DNA from: JAPOQD01 sp964620555
GTDB taxonomy: Bacteria > Pseudomonadota > Gammaproteobacteria > Pseudomonadales > Halieaceae
Direction of reading: 5' to 3'
Length of the DNA: 41,313 bases
NCBI GenBank assembly: GCA_964620555.1
Contig: CAZUGZ010000013.1
Span: forward strand, 1-41,313
In this document: piece by piece, positions 15,180 through 22,907 of the stretch
Position numbering within the stretch: the stretch's first letter is position 1
Layout of the letters: every line of letters starts with the position of its first letter
Made by a program: the position numbers and the translations under genes
The notes under the pieces: generated by a model
Seen by the model: only the letters and a program-made list of their open reading frames with translations
Databases searched by the model: none
Told to the model about the DNA's origin: nothing

Positions 15180-16652
15180 CTACAAGTACGGCCCGAACAG
15201 CCGTGCGGTGCCGTCACGCAACTTGCGGGCCAGCGAGCGGCGGTCCAGGTCGGGGATGGTCAGCCGCTGGCTGTGGGCGAGTTTGTCGGCCATGATGGCC
15301 TGTAGCTGGCTGGCAAAATCCTCGCTGTAGCACTCCACATTGAATTCGAAATTGAGGCGCAGGCTGCGCTGGTCCCAATTGGTGGAGCCGATCAGCGACC
15401 AGGCCCGGTCCACTATCAGCAGCTTGCTGTGGTCGAAGGGCGGTGGCGACAGATGCACCCGGCACCCGCGCTCCAGCAACGGCCGGATCTCCGCCATGGT
15501 GGCCCAGTACACCGGGGGGATGTTGCACTTGCCGGGCAGCACGATGTCCACCTCCAACCCGCGCATGGCTGCCACCCCCAGCACCTGCATCAGCGCTGGT
15601 GGCGGCAGGAAATACGGGGTGGCCAATTGCACCGACTCGCGGGCCATGGAGATGGCCCCGACCAGCAGGTCGCTGAGTTTCTCGAAATCTTCGTCGGGAC
15701 CGGCGCTGATGCCCTGGGCCCAGATATCGCCGTGACGTTCCACGCTGGGAAACCATTGCTCCCCCTGCAGGGATTCTCCGGTGGCAAAGGCCCAGTCCAC
15801 GGCGAAGGTCTGCTGCAGATGGCGGATAATCGGGCCCTGCAGACGAAAATGCAGGCAACGGGTAGGCTTGCGGGGCTGTTCCAGCAGGCAGTGATCGTGG
15901 CGAATATTGGTGCCGCCGGTAAATCCCAGCTCCCCGTCCACCACCATGATCTTGCGGTGGTTGCGCAGGTTGGCGGTGTTGGGCAGGCGCGGCACCCGGG
16001 TAGGCAGGAAGGCCGCCACCGGCACTGCGGCCCTGCGCAATCTGCGGATGGTACTGCTGAAGGTGTAGCTCGCGCCGACGCCGTCGATCAACACCCGGAC
16101 TTCCACGCCCCGCTGCACGGCGGCCGCCAGGGCTTCCACAAATTTCTTCCCGGTCGGGTCGTAATCGAAAATGAAACTGCACAGGCTCACCGATTTGCCG
16201 GCGGAACGAATCGCCTGCAGCATCTCGGGAAAGGCCTGATCTCCATTTGACAGGGGCACGATGGCATTGCCGGGCAGCAGATTGTCGGAGGACAGGTGCT
16301 GCGACAGGCGTATCATGCCCTTGCCCGAGTCGCGGTCGAGCGCCTCCCGCTGCGCCGCCTCCCGCTCGCTCAACTGGATTTTGCCGACTTGGCGCCAGAC
16401 TCGCCGCACGGAGAGCAGCACCGCGCGTCGTCGAATGCGGTTGATACCCAACAGGTAGTAGGCGATCGCGCCGACGTAGGGTGACAGCCAGGCTACTCCG
16501 ATCCAACCGATGACGGCCTGGGAATTCCGCTTCCACAGGGTGGCATGTACGCTCACCGACAGCGCCATGGCAACGTACAGCACCAGCAGCACATACTCGG
16601 AAACCCCGTACAGGTAGTCCACGACAGCGGCTGGAGAAACGGAGTCGAACAT
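15180..16652 (-). CDS. cls: Cardiolipin synthase, phospholipase D family
   Basis: A 490-residue inner-membrane enzyme that condenses phosphatidylglycerol into cardiolipin. Two N-terminal hydrophobic helices (about residues 15-35 and 47-68, the PLDc_N region) precede two PLD domains, each with an HKD motif: HRKIMVVDGELGFTGG and HSKLLIVDRAWSLIGSTN. Length and layout match ClsA-type enzymes. It converges on the TonB receptor gene with only 22 nt between stops and no evident terminator, so read-through antisense transcription is possible. Confidence 0.93.
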   Translation of the reverse strand: MFDSVSPAAVVDYLYGVSEYVLLVLYVAMALSVSVHATLWKRNSQAVIGWIGVAWLSPYVGAIAYYLLGINRIRRRAVLLSVRRVWRQVGKIQLSEREAAQREALDRDSGKGMIRLSQHLSSDNLLPGNAIVPLSNGDQAFPEMLQAIRSAGKSVSLCSFIFDYDPTGKKFVEALAAAVQRGVEVRVLIDGVGASYTFSSTIRRLRRAAVPVAAFLPTRVPRLPNTANLRNHRKIMVVDGELGFTGGTNIRHDHCLLEQPRKPTRCLHFRLQGPIIRHLQQTFAVDWAFATGESLQGEQWFPSVERHGDIWAQGISAGPDEDFEKLSDLLVGAISMARESVQLATPYFLPPPALMQVLGVAAMRGLEVDIVLPGKCNIPPVYWATMAEIRPLLERGCRVHLSPPPFDHSKLLIVDRAWSLIGSTNWDQRSLRLNFEFNVECYSEDFASQLQAIMADKLAHSQRLTIPDLDRRSLARKLRDGTARLFGPYL

Positions 16653-16707
16653 AGTGGAACAATGGTGCGATGCAATTCGGCGGCTTGCAAGTGACGCGGT
16701 GGGGCGG

Positions 16708-16737
16708 TTGGGCTCCCAAATGCTCTGCTGATATGAT
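16708..16737 (+). promoter_or_regulatory. Candidate promoter for the Lol-like envelope operon
   Basis: TTGGGC at 16708-16713 and TATGAT at 16732-16737 are separated by 18 nt and lie 28 nt before the ATG at 16765. The -10 matches five of six positions; the -35 is weak. It lies in the 112-nt divergent gap between cls and the operon. Confidence 0.4.
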
Positions 16738-16764
16738 CAAACCGGGATAGCGGGGAGCAGGCTT

Positions 16765-17535
16765 ATGCGCAGGTGGTCGCCGTACTTGGCGTTGGCAATG
16801 CTGTCGCTGTCACTGTCGCCAGCACCGGCGCCGGCCGCGGAGCCGGCGCCGGATGCGCGGCAACTGGTCGCGGCCGCCCTGGCGCACTGGCGGGGCACCA
16901 CCTCGCGCTTCAGCAATACCATGACCATCCATCGCCCCGACTGGGAGCGCAGCCTGTCGGTGGTGGGCTGGTCCGAGGGCGACAGGACCTCGTTGATGCG
17001 GGTCACCGCCCCGGCCCGCGACGCGGGAAACGGCACCCTGACCAGGGACGACAACCTGTGGACTTACAACCCCCGCATCAATCGCATTATCAAGGTGCCG
17101 GCCTCGATGATGGGGCAGAGCTGGATGGGCAGCGATTTTTCCAATCGGGACGTCACCAAATCCACCGATATTCTCTATCACTACGATCACCGCCTGCTGG
17201 GTTCCCACCAGCGCGATGGTTTTACCGTGTACGAGGTAGAGGCAATCCCCCACGAGGATGCCGCGGTGGTCTGGGGCCGCGAAGTAATGCACATCCGCGA
17301 GGACCACATCCTGCTGGAACACCAGTTCTGGGATCAGGACGGGGTGCTGGTGAAAACCATGCGCGCCCTGGAAATCCGGGAACTGTCCGGGCGCAGTGTG
17401 GTTACGGTGATGCGTATGGGCAAGGCGGAGGTCGAACAGGAGTGGACCGAAATGCGGGTCCAGCACGTTGCATTCGATCTGGCGTTGCCGCCCAACCTCT
17501 TTACCCTGTCCAACTTGCGCAATCCACGCCAATGA
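16765..17535 (+). CDS. LolA-like periplasmic protein (outer-membrane lipoprotein-sorting family)
   Basis: A 256-residue secreted protein with a signal peptide (residues 1-25, cut near PAPAAEP). The mature part fits the LolA/LolB-like half-barrel fold of the 'outer membrane lipoprotein-sorting' family: a short helix (ARQLVAAALAHWRG), then strands with TMTIHRPDWERSL, WTYNPRINRIIKVPASMM and FSNRDVTKSTDIL. Such proteins carry lipids or acylated proteins across the periplasm. It is longer than true LolA (about 200 residues) and is the first gene of an operon with its own Lol-like transporter; the ATGA overlap with the next gene supports coupling. Confidence 0.85.
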   Translation: MRRWSPYLALAMLSLSLSPAPAPAAEPAPDARQLVAAALAHWRGTTSRFSNTMTIHRPDWERSLSVVGWSEGDRTSLMRVTAPARDAGNGTLTRDDNLWTYNPRINRIIKVPASMMGQSWMGSDFSNRDVTKSTDILYHYDHRLLGSHQRDGFTVYEVEAIPHEDAAVVWGREVMHIREDHILLEHQFWDQDGVLVKTMRALEIRELSGRSVVTVMRMGKAEVEQEWTEMRVQHVAFDLALPPNLFTLSNLRNPRQ

Positions 17536-18764
17536 GCGGGACGCTGTTGCTGGCCTGGCGCAACCTGTGGCGCAGTGCCCGCCGCACCTGGCTGACCGTG
17601 GGGGCCATGGTGTTTTCCAACGTGCTCCTGGTGGCGCTGATGTCCCTGCAGTTCGGCATGTACGAACTGATGATTGAAAACTCGCTCAAGTCCGTCAGCG
17701 GCCATCTCCAGGTGCAGCGGCAGGGCTATCAGGATGAGCCACGGACGCGGGACAGTTTCGGGGATGTCGCCCGTCTGGCCGGCGAGCTCCGCCGGGAACT
17801 GGGGCTGGAAACGATCAGTGCCCGCGCCGAGGGTTTCGGTCTGGTCGCCAGTGCCGAGCGTACCCTCGGCATCAGGCTGGTGGGAGTGGAACCGGCACGG
17901 GAACCCGAAGTCAGCAGCCTGCCCGGCCTGCTCGACCGGGGCCGTTGGTTGCGTGACCCGGACGCAGGGGAAATCGTGATCGGGGCGATACTGGCGCGCA
18001 ACCTGAAAGTGCAGGTGGGCGATGAACTGACGTTTCTGGGCACCGCGAAGGACGGTGCCATGGCGGCGGCGGTCCTCACTGTGGCAGGTATCCTGGACAC
18101 CGGACTCGTCTCTGTGGATCGCTCCCTGGCGCAGGTTCCGCTGGGGTACTTCCAGACCCTGTTCAATATGCCGGACCAGGCCCACCGCCTGGTGCTGCAG
18201 GTGGCGGGGCTGGAGCAGGTGGCCCCCACCGGGGACTGGTTGCGCCGGCGGCTGGCGGGGCGGCCGGAACTGGCGGTACTGGATTGGGACCAGTTGCAAC
18301 CGGGCCTGCGGCAGGGAATCGAGGCCGATTTCGTGAGTGGATGGTTCCTCTACGGTACCTTGATCGTGCTGGTATCTCTCGGTGTCCTCAACACCCAGTT
18401 GATGTCGGTATTGGAGCGCACCCGGGAATTCGGGGTGATGCTGGCGCTGGGTATCGCACCGGGTCGCTTGTCGCGGCTGGTACTGATGGAAACCGGGATC
18501 ATGGTCGCGCTGGGTCTGACCCTGGGGGTGCTGGTCGGCGGCCTTATTGCCCTCTACCTGGCCCACTGGGGTTTCTACGTGCCCGGTATGGAAGAGGCCG
18601 CCGCCCGCTTCAACCTGCCCGGACGCGTCTATCCACAGTTGACGCTGATCGGCCTGTTGCTGGGGCCGCTGGTAGTGTGTACCGGTTCCCTGCTGGCCTC
18701 GCTCTACCCGGCCCTGCGGCTGCACCGATTGCAAGCGGTGGCGGCCATGCGCTCGGGGGTCTGA
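17532..18764 (+). CDS. ABC permease, FtsX/MacB (LolC/E-like) type, first copy
   Basis: A 410-residue inner-membrane protein with the four-helix MacB/LolC/E plan: an N-terminal helix after LLLAWRNLWRSARRTWLTVG, a large periplasmic domain (about residues 45-270), and three C-terminal helices (GTLIVLVSLGVLNTQLMSVL, the LVLMETGIMVALGLTLGVLV region and LLLGPLVVCTGSLLASLYPA). ERTREFGVMLALG is the cytoplasmic coupling motif. The true start overlaps the LolA-like stop (ATGA). With the second permease it would form a heterodimer driven by the ATPase two genes down. Confidence 0.9.
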   Translation: MSGTLLLAWRNLWRSARRTWLTVGAMVFSNVLLVALMSLQFGMYELMIENSLKSVSGHLQVQRQGYQDEPRTRDSFGDVARLAGELRRELGLETISARAEGFGLVASAERTLGIRLVGVEPAREPEVSSLPGLLDRGRWLRDPDAGEIVIGAILARNLKVQVGDELTFLGTAKDGAMAAAVLTVAGILDTGLVSVDRSLAQVPLGYFQTLFNMPDQAHRLVLQVAGLEQVAPTGDWLRRRLAGRPELAVLDWDQLQPGLRQGIEADFVSGWFLYGTLIVLVSLGVLNTQLMSVLERTREFGVMLALGIAPGRLSRLVLMETGIMVALGLTLGVLVGGLIALYLAHWGFYVPGMEEAAARFNLPGRVYPQLTLIGLLLGPLVVCTGSLLASLYPALRLHRLQAVAAMRSGV

Positions 18765-18768
18765 ACCG

Positions 18769-19986
18769 GTGTTGGCGACCCTGGCCTGGCGCAACCTGTG
18801 GCGCAATGACCGGCGCACCCTGATCATGCTGGCGGCCATCGCGTTCGGTGTATGGGCAATGATTTTCATGAATGCCCTGGTTCGTGGCATGGTGGATGGC
18901 GTACTCGAAGACGGCATCAAGTATCTGCCGGGCCACGCCCAGTTGCACCATCCCGCCTATCGGGACGATCCCAGCGTGGTACACCGGATCGGCGAGCTGT
19001 CGGCGCCATTGCGCGCGGCCTTGGCCGGCGAGGGAATTTCGGGCTGGAGTGCCCGGGTCAAGGTTCCGGCGGTCATCACCAGCGAGCGCGACAGCCGCAG
19101 CGTAGTGCTGCTGGGGGTGGACCCGGCCCAGGAGTTGCGAATCGGTTTCGATCGAGCCGACCTGGTGGAGGGGCGTTTTCTCGAAGCGGCCGATGACCGC
19201 GGCGTGGTAGTCGGCGCCGCCATGCTGGAGCGCCTGGAAACTCGTCTTGGGCACCGCGTCGTGCTGTCCTCCCAGACCGTGGACAACCAGGTGGGGGAGC
19301 GGGGGTTTCGCATCGTCGGCGTGTTTCGGGCGGGCCTCAAAAGCCTGGAGGAAAGCCGGGTCTACGTCGGCCGGGAGGTGGCGCAAGCCATGCTCGGCAT
19401 GGGCGGGTCGGTGTCGGAGTTGGCCATCCTGGGCGGCGATTATCGCGACCTGAGCCCCTGGTTCGAAGAGTTGGCGGGTGCCGCCGGGCAGCAGTCCCTG
19501 GCGCTGGAGAGCTGGCGAGAGCTGGATGCCTTCCTGTCACTGAACCTGGACATACAGGATGGGGTCAGCCTGGTGTGGATTGTGGTCGTGTTTCTCGCCC
19601 TCTCTTTCGGGCTGGTCAATACCATCGCCATGGCGGTGTTCGAACGGGTTCGCGAACTGGGGCTGATGCAGGCCCTGGGCATGCCGCCACGGCACATTCT
19701 GGCCCAGATTCTGCTGGAGGCCCTGTACTTGCTGTCGCTGGGCCTGGCGGCCGGCAACCTGTTGGCGTGGCTGTCGATTCAGCCCCTGCGCTCGGGCATC
19801 GACCTTGCGGCCGTGGCCGAAGGTCTGGAGATGGCGGGCATGAGTACCGTGTTGTACCCAAACCTGAGACTCGTTGATATGCTGCTGGCGACACTGGTGG
19901 TCATTCTCCTGGGTCTGGCCGCCAGCCTGCTCCCGGCCTGGCGGGCCGTGCGCCTGGACCCGATCAGGGCATTGAACGAGCATTGA
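18769..19986 (+). CDS. ABC permease, FtsX/MacB (LolC/E-like) type, second copy
   Basis: A 405-residue paralogue of the preceding permease: the same TLAWRNLWRNDRRTLIMLAA opening, a periplasmic domain, the three-helix C-terminus and the coupling motif ERVRELGLMQALGMPPR. It ends in LDPIRALNEH, the usual FtsX-family terminus. GTG is the start, 4 nt after the previous stop. Two non-identical permeases plus one ATPase mirror LolC-LolE-LolD, which extracts lipoproteins from the inner membrane and hands them to LolA. Confidence 0.9.
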   Translation: MLATLAWRNLWRNDRRTLIMLAAIAFGVWAMIFMNALVRGMVDGVLEDGIKYLPGHAQLHHPAYRDDPSVVHRIGELSAPLRAALAGEGISGWSARVKVPAVITSERDSRSVVLLGVDPAQELRIGFDRADLVEGRFLEAADDRGVVVGAAMLERLETRLGHRVVLSSQTVDNQVGERGFRIVGVFRAGLKSLEESRVYVGREVAQAMLGMGGSVSELAILGGDYRDLSPWFEELAGAAGQQSLALESWRELDAFLSLNLDIQDGVSLVWIVVVFLALSFGLVNTIAMAVFERVRELGLMQALGMPPRHILAQILLEALYLLSLGLAAGNLLAWLSIQPLRSGIDLAAVAEGLEMAGMSTVLYPNLRLVDMLLATLVVILLGLAASLLPAWRAVRLDPIRALNEH

Positions 19987-19994
19987 GGGCCGAC

Positions 19995-20690
19995 ATGGGA
20001 TCCGTCATTTGCCGAGATCTGTGCAAGACCTTTTCCCAGGGTGGAGAGACGATCACCGGCCTGGCCCGGGTCGACCTGGAAGTCGAGGAAGCCGGGTTTC
20101 TCTGTCTGTCGGGCCCCTCGGGTTCCGGTAAAACCACCCTGCTCAATGCCATTGGCGGGCTGGATACCCCGGACAGCGGCAGCATCACGGTGGCGGGGCA
20201 GCGCCTGGAGCAACTCAACCCGGCGCAACTGGCCAGGCTGCGCCTGCACAAGATCGGTTTCGTGTTCCAGGCCTACAACCTGATACCGGTGCTCAGCGCG
20301 CGCGAAAACGTGGAATTTGTCATGCAGTTGCAGGGCCGGGACGCCCGTACCCGGCGCGTGCTGGCCACGGACATTCTGCGGGAGGTGGGGCTGGCGGGTC
20401 TGGAAGGACGCAAACCGGCCGAGTTGTCCGGCGGTCAGCAGCAGCGGGTGGCCGTGGCGCGGGCCATTGTCTCCGACCCGGCCCTGATCCTGGCCGATGA
20501 ACCCACCGCCAACCTCGACAGCAACAATGCCATCCAGTTGATGGATCTGTTTTGTGAACTGAACCGCCGCCGCGGAGTCACTCTGGTACTTGCCACCCAC
20601 GACAGCCAGGTGATGTCGCGCTGCCCGCGCCTGGTCAGGATGCGCGATGGCAGGATCGTCAGCGACCAGCCCCAACCCGACTGTTCCTGA
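19995..20690 (+). CDS. ABC transporter ATPase, LolD/MacB type
   Basis: A 231-residue ATPase with Walker A GPSGSGKTT, Q-loop VFQAYNLIPVLSARENVE, signature LSGGQQQRVAVARA, Walker B LILADEPTANLD and H-loop ATHD. The Q-loop and D-loop wording is that of the LolD/MacB/FtsE subgroup, matching the permeases just upstream. I prefer ATG 19995, with GAGGG 6 nt upstream, over a TTG at 19983 that overlaps the previous stop. Confidence 0.93.
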   Translation: MGSVICRDLCKTFSQGGETITGLARVDLEVEEAGFLCLSGPSGSGKTTLLNAIGGLDTPDSGSITVAGQRLEQLNPAQLARLRLHKIGFVFQAYNLIPVLSARENVEFVMQLQGRDARTRRVLATDILREVGLAGLEGRKPAELSGGQQQRVAVARAIVSDPALILADEPTANLDSNNAIQLMDLFCELNRRRGVTLVLATHDSQVMSRCPRLVRMRDGRIVSDQPQPDCS

Positions 20691-21916
20691 TGTGCCTGCG
20701 CTATCTGCCGGTGGTACTCGTGCTGGCGTCGGCCCAGGCGGCGACGGCGGAGTTGCGCTTTGACGGTGGCCATCTCAAGGGCCGATCGCACTGGACCGAC
20801 TCTGCCGAAGACCCGTTGCCCCAAAGCTCGGCCTTTGATCAGGGTGCCGACCTGCGCCTCAGGTGGCGGGCCGACGGGCAGGCCTGGAACGCGGAGTTGG
20901 ATTACCAGCTCCAGGGCCACAACGGCGGCCGCTTTCCGGGGGTGGCTGGTGAACCCTTGCCCAATGCCCCGCGGCCCGGTGAGGGCCGACGCCTGTTGAA
21001 ACTGGACGCGACCCTGGCCGAGGGGCGGAACTACCGCAGTTCGCAGCGCCTGGACCGACTTTCACTGGGCTATACCGGTGAGCGCTGGGTGGGCCGGGTG
21101 GGGCGGCAGGCGGTGAGCTGGGGCAACGGCCTGGTCTACAACCCGATGGACATCTTCAATCCGTTCGAGCCCACCGCGGTGGACAGGGAATACAAGCCCG
21201 GTGACGATATGCTCTACGGCCAGTATCTGCGCCACAACGGCGATGACCTGCAGGCGGTCTGGGTGGTGCGCCGGGATCGGCAGCGCAACCTGGACCGCGA
21301 CGTCAACTCGCTGGCACTGAAGTACCACGGCTTTGCCGGTGCGGCGGAATACGACCTGTTGCTGGCCCGCCACTACCACGACTGGATGCTGGCTGTCGGC
21401 GGCAGCACGGCGCTGGGCGGCGCCCTGCTGCGCGCCGATATGACCGCCACCGACAGCGAAGGGGACACGGTAATCAGCCTGGTGACCAGCCTGGCCTGGT
21501 CCTGGGTGGGCCTGGACAGGAACATGAGTGCGCTGCTGGAGTACTACCACAACGGTTTCGGTTTGCGCGATGGCTTCGAACTGGCGGATATCCAGGCCCG
21601 GCCCGAGTTGCGTGAACGCCTCGGGCGGGGGGAACTGTTTACCCTGGGCCGGCACTACCTGGCCACTTCAGTGCTGGTGGAAATATCGCCGCTGTGGCGG
21701 CTGTCTCCCAACCTGTTCATCAACCTGGCCGATCGATCCCGGTTCGCACAACTGGTGTCGACCCACGACCTGCACCAGGACTGGCGACTGCTGTTGGCGG
21801 TCCAGGCCCCGGTGGGCGGAAACGGCACCGAATACGGCGGGATCGCCACCGGGGTGGAGGGATTGGAACTGCGCCAGGGGCTTTCCTGTTTCGGGCAACT
21901 GGCATTTTACTTTTAG
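20690..21916 (+). CDS. Predicted outer-membrane beta-barrel protein of the Lol-like operon
   Basis: A 408-residue protein with a signal peptide (residues 1-20, cut at ATA-E). The mature sequence alternates short amphipathic strands (ADLRLRWRADG, WNAELDYQLQGH, LSLGYTGERWVGRVGRQAVSWGN, FAGAAEYDLLLARHYHD) and ends in LAFYF with a terminal Phe, the BAM signal. RQAVSWGNGLVYNPMDIFNPF is notable and recurs, in my memory, in DUF1302-like barrels. It overlaps the ATPase stop as TGATG. Function is unknown; a terminal outer-membrane acceptor or channel for whatever the Lol-like system moves is inference. Confidence 0.75.
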   Translation: MCLRYLPVVLVLASAQAATAELRFDGGHLKGRSHWTDSAEDPLPQSSAFDQGADLRLRWRADGQAWNAELDYQLQGHNGGRFPGVAGEPLPNAPRPGEGRRLLKLDATLAEGRNYRSSQRLDRLSLGYTGERWVGRVGRQAVSWGNGLVYNPMDIFNPFEPTAVDREYKPGDDMLYGQYLRHNGDDLQAVWVVRRDRQRNLDRDVNSLALKYHGFAGAAEYDLLLARHYHDWMLAVGGSTALGGALLRADMTATDSEGDTVISLVTSLAWSWVGLDRNMSALLEYYHNGFGLRDGFELADIQARPELRERLGRGELFTLGRHYLATSVLVEISPLWRLSPNLFINLADRSRFAQLVSTHDLHQDWRLLLAVQAPVGGNGTEYGGIATGVEGLELRQGLSCFGQLAFYF

Positions 21917-21925
21917 CGCCGGCGC

Positions 21926-21954
21926 TTTCGATGTGCGAGGGTTGTGGCTATAAT
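21926..21954 (+). promoter_or_regulatory. Candidate promoter for the cytochrome gene
   Basis: An exact TATAAT lies at 21949-21954, 34 nt before the GTG start. At 17-nt spacing the -35 would be TTTCGA (21926-21931), a poor match. The context GTGGCTATAATGCGCGC resembles many gammaproteobacterial promoters. Confidence 0.5.
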
Positions 21955-21988
21955 GCGCGCCCCGAGAGAACCCGGCGATGGAGTGAAC

Positions 21989-22417
21989 GTGAACAAACTC
22001 TTCAAACTGCCCATGGCGTTGTTGGCGTTGCTGACAATCAGCCTGTCTGTCCAGGGGCTGACCGAGGCGGAGCGCGCTGAAATCGAAGCCCGCATCAAGC
22101 CGGTGGGCGAGGTATGCCTGCAGGGCGACGACAGTTGCGGCCAGATGGTGACGGTAGTCAGTGCGGTTAGCCGCTCCGGTGAAGAGATCTACAACACCTA
22201 CTGCCTGGCCTGTCACCTGACCGGTGTGGGGGGGGCTCCGCTACTGGGCGACACCGTGGCCTGGGCCGAACGCATCGCCAAGGGCATGGATGCGCTGTAC
22301 AGCACGGGCATCAATGGCATGCCGGGTACCACCATGATGGCCAAGGGTGGCTGCATGGACTGCTCGGACGAAGAAGTGATGGCCGCCGTTGACTACATGA
22401 CGGAAAACAGTCAGTAA
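21989..22417 (+). CDS. c-type cytochrome, cytochrome c5-like
   Basis: A 142-residue periplasmic electron carrier. A signal peptide (KLFKLPMALLALLTISLSVQG) is followed by an acidic linker, then a haem-binding CLACH in the context EEIYNTYCLACHLTGVGGAP and the distal Met in GINGMPGTTMMAKGG. CMDCSDEEVMAAVDYM carries the extra Cys pair typical of cytochrome c5. GTG 21989 is chosen because GGAG sits 5 nt upstream and it places the signal peptide at the N-terminus. It is followed by the iron-uptake genes but probably transcribed separately. Confidence 0.9.
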   Translation: MNKLFKLPMALLALLTISLSVQGLTEAERAEIEARIKPVGEVCLQGDDSCGQMVTVVSAVSRSGEEIYNTYCLACHLTGVGGAPLLGDTVAWAERIAKGMDALYSTGINGMPGTTMMAKGGCMDCSDEEVMAAVDYMTENSQ

Positions 22418-22460
22418 GCGCGTCGCCAATCCAAGCCGGGCCAAAGCTAAGCAAGAATAC

Positions 22461-22481
22461 AAATACTATTGATTCTTATTT
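22461..22481 (+). promoter_or_regulatory. Candidate Fur box upstream of feoAB
   Basis: A 21-bp AT-rich element opening AAATACTATT and closing GATTCTTATTT, with outer arms CAAATA/TATTTG. By eye it agrees at about 16 of 21 positions with the common gammaproteobacterial Fur pattern AAATGATAAT-GATTATCATTT. It lies 108 nt before feoA and within the only clearly AT-rich part of this intergenic region, which suits iron repression of ferrous uptake. Confidence 0.5.
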
Positions 22482-22530
22482 GCGAAAGTGATTACTATCG
22501 CTTTCGGGATGGTCCTTCGGGCTTCCCGAG

Positions 22531-22543
22531 CGAGTGTCACTCG
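22531..22543. repeat. Perfect 6-bp hairpin in the feoA leader
   Basis: CGAGTG-T-CACTCG, an exact inverted repeat with a one-base centre, between the Fur-like box and feoA. A second 5-bp stem, CCCGC/GCGGG, occupies 22559-22576. The one-base centre is too tight for a stable RNA loop without opening pairs, so a protein-binding site is as likely as an RNA structure. Confidence 0.35.
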
Positions 22544-22588
22544 TTTCGAACCGCAGGTCCCGCGAAGCACTGCGGGAAGGACGGCCAA

Positions 22589-22843
22589 TTGAAGACAGCC
22601 AACGCAAGTCTGTGGTCACTGCAGGCCGGTGAAATATGCCGCATCCAGGACTTTGCCGGAGAACTGGCGGTCAGTTATCGGGAGCGCCTGATGGAATTCG
22701 GATTTTTCCCCGGCGAAGTGGTGTCCTGCCTGCAATCGCCGGCGCTGGGGGCGCCCAAGGTCTACCGGGTCGGCAACTCGGTATTTTCCCTCGACGATGA
22801 GATCGCCACCCGCATCGTGGTGACCCCACTGCAACATGACTAG
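22589..22843 (+). CDS. feoA: FeoA, ferrous iron transport accessory protein
   Basis: FeoA is a small SH3-like protein that supports FeoB. From TTG 22589 the product is 84 residues, the normal size, with LWSLQAGEICRIQDFAGE, then RERLMEFGFFPGEVVSCLQ and YRVGNSVFSLDDEIATRIVV, the family's core strands. A longer frame opens upstream at 22469 but crosses the Fur-like box and hairpins and lacks FeoA similarity; GGAAGG 9 nt before the TTG supports the short form. Confidence 0.85.
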   Translation: MKTANASLWSLQAGEICRIQDFAGELAVSYRERLMEFGFFPGEVVSCLQSPALGAPKVYRVGNSVFSLDDEIATRIVVTPLQHD

Positions 22844-22907
22844 CCCGCATTTTTCGCCAAGGTTTGTAGCGAGCGGATCGGCGTTCGCAGTAGAAGGTTG
22901 GTGAACT

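Noticed and set aside
13751..15217. A 488-codon minus-strand frame opposite the TonB receptor
   Set aside because: It is antisense to a clear beta-barrel gene, with no protein-like motifs.
22469..22588. A longer feoA starting at 22469
   Set aside because: The extension crosses the Fur-like box and hairpins and shows no FeoA similarity.
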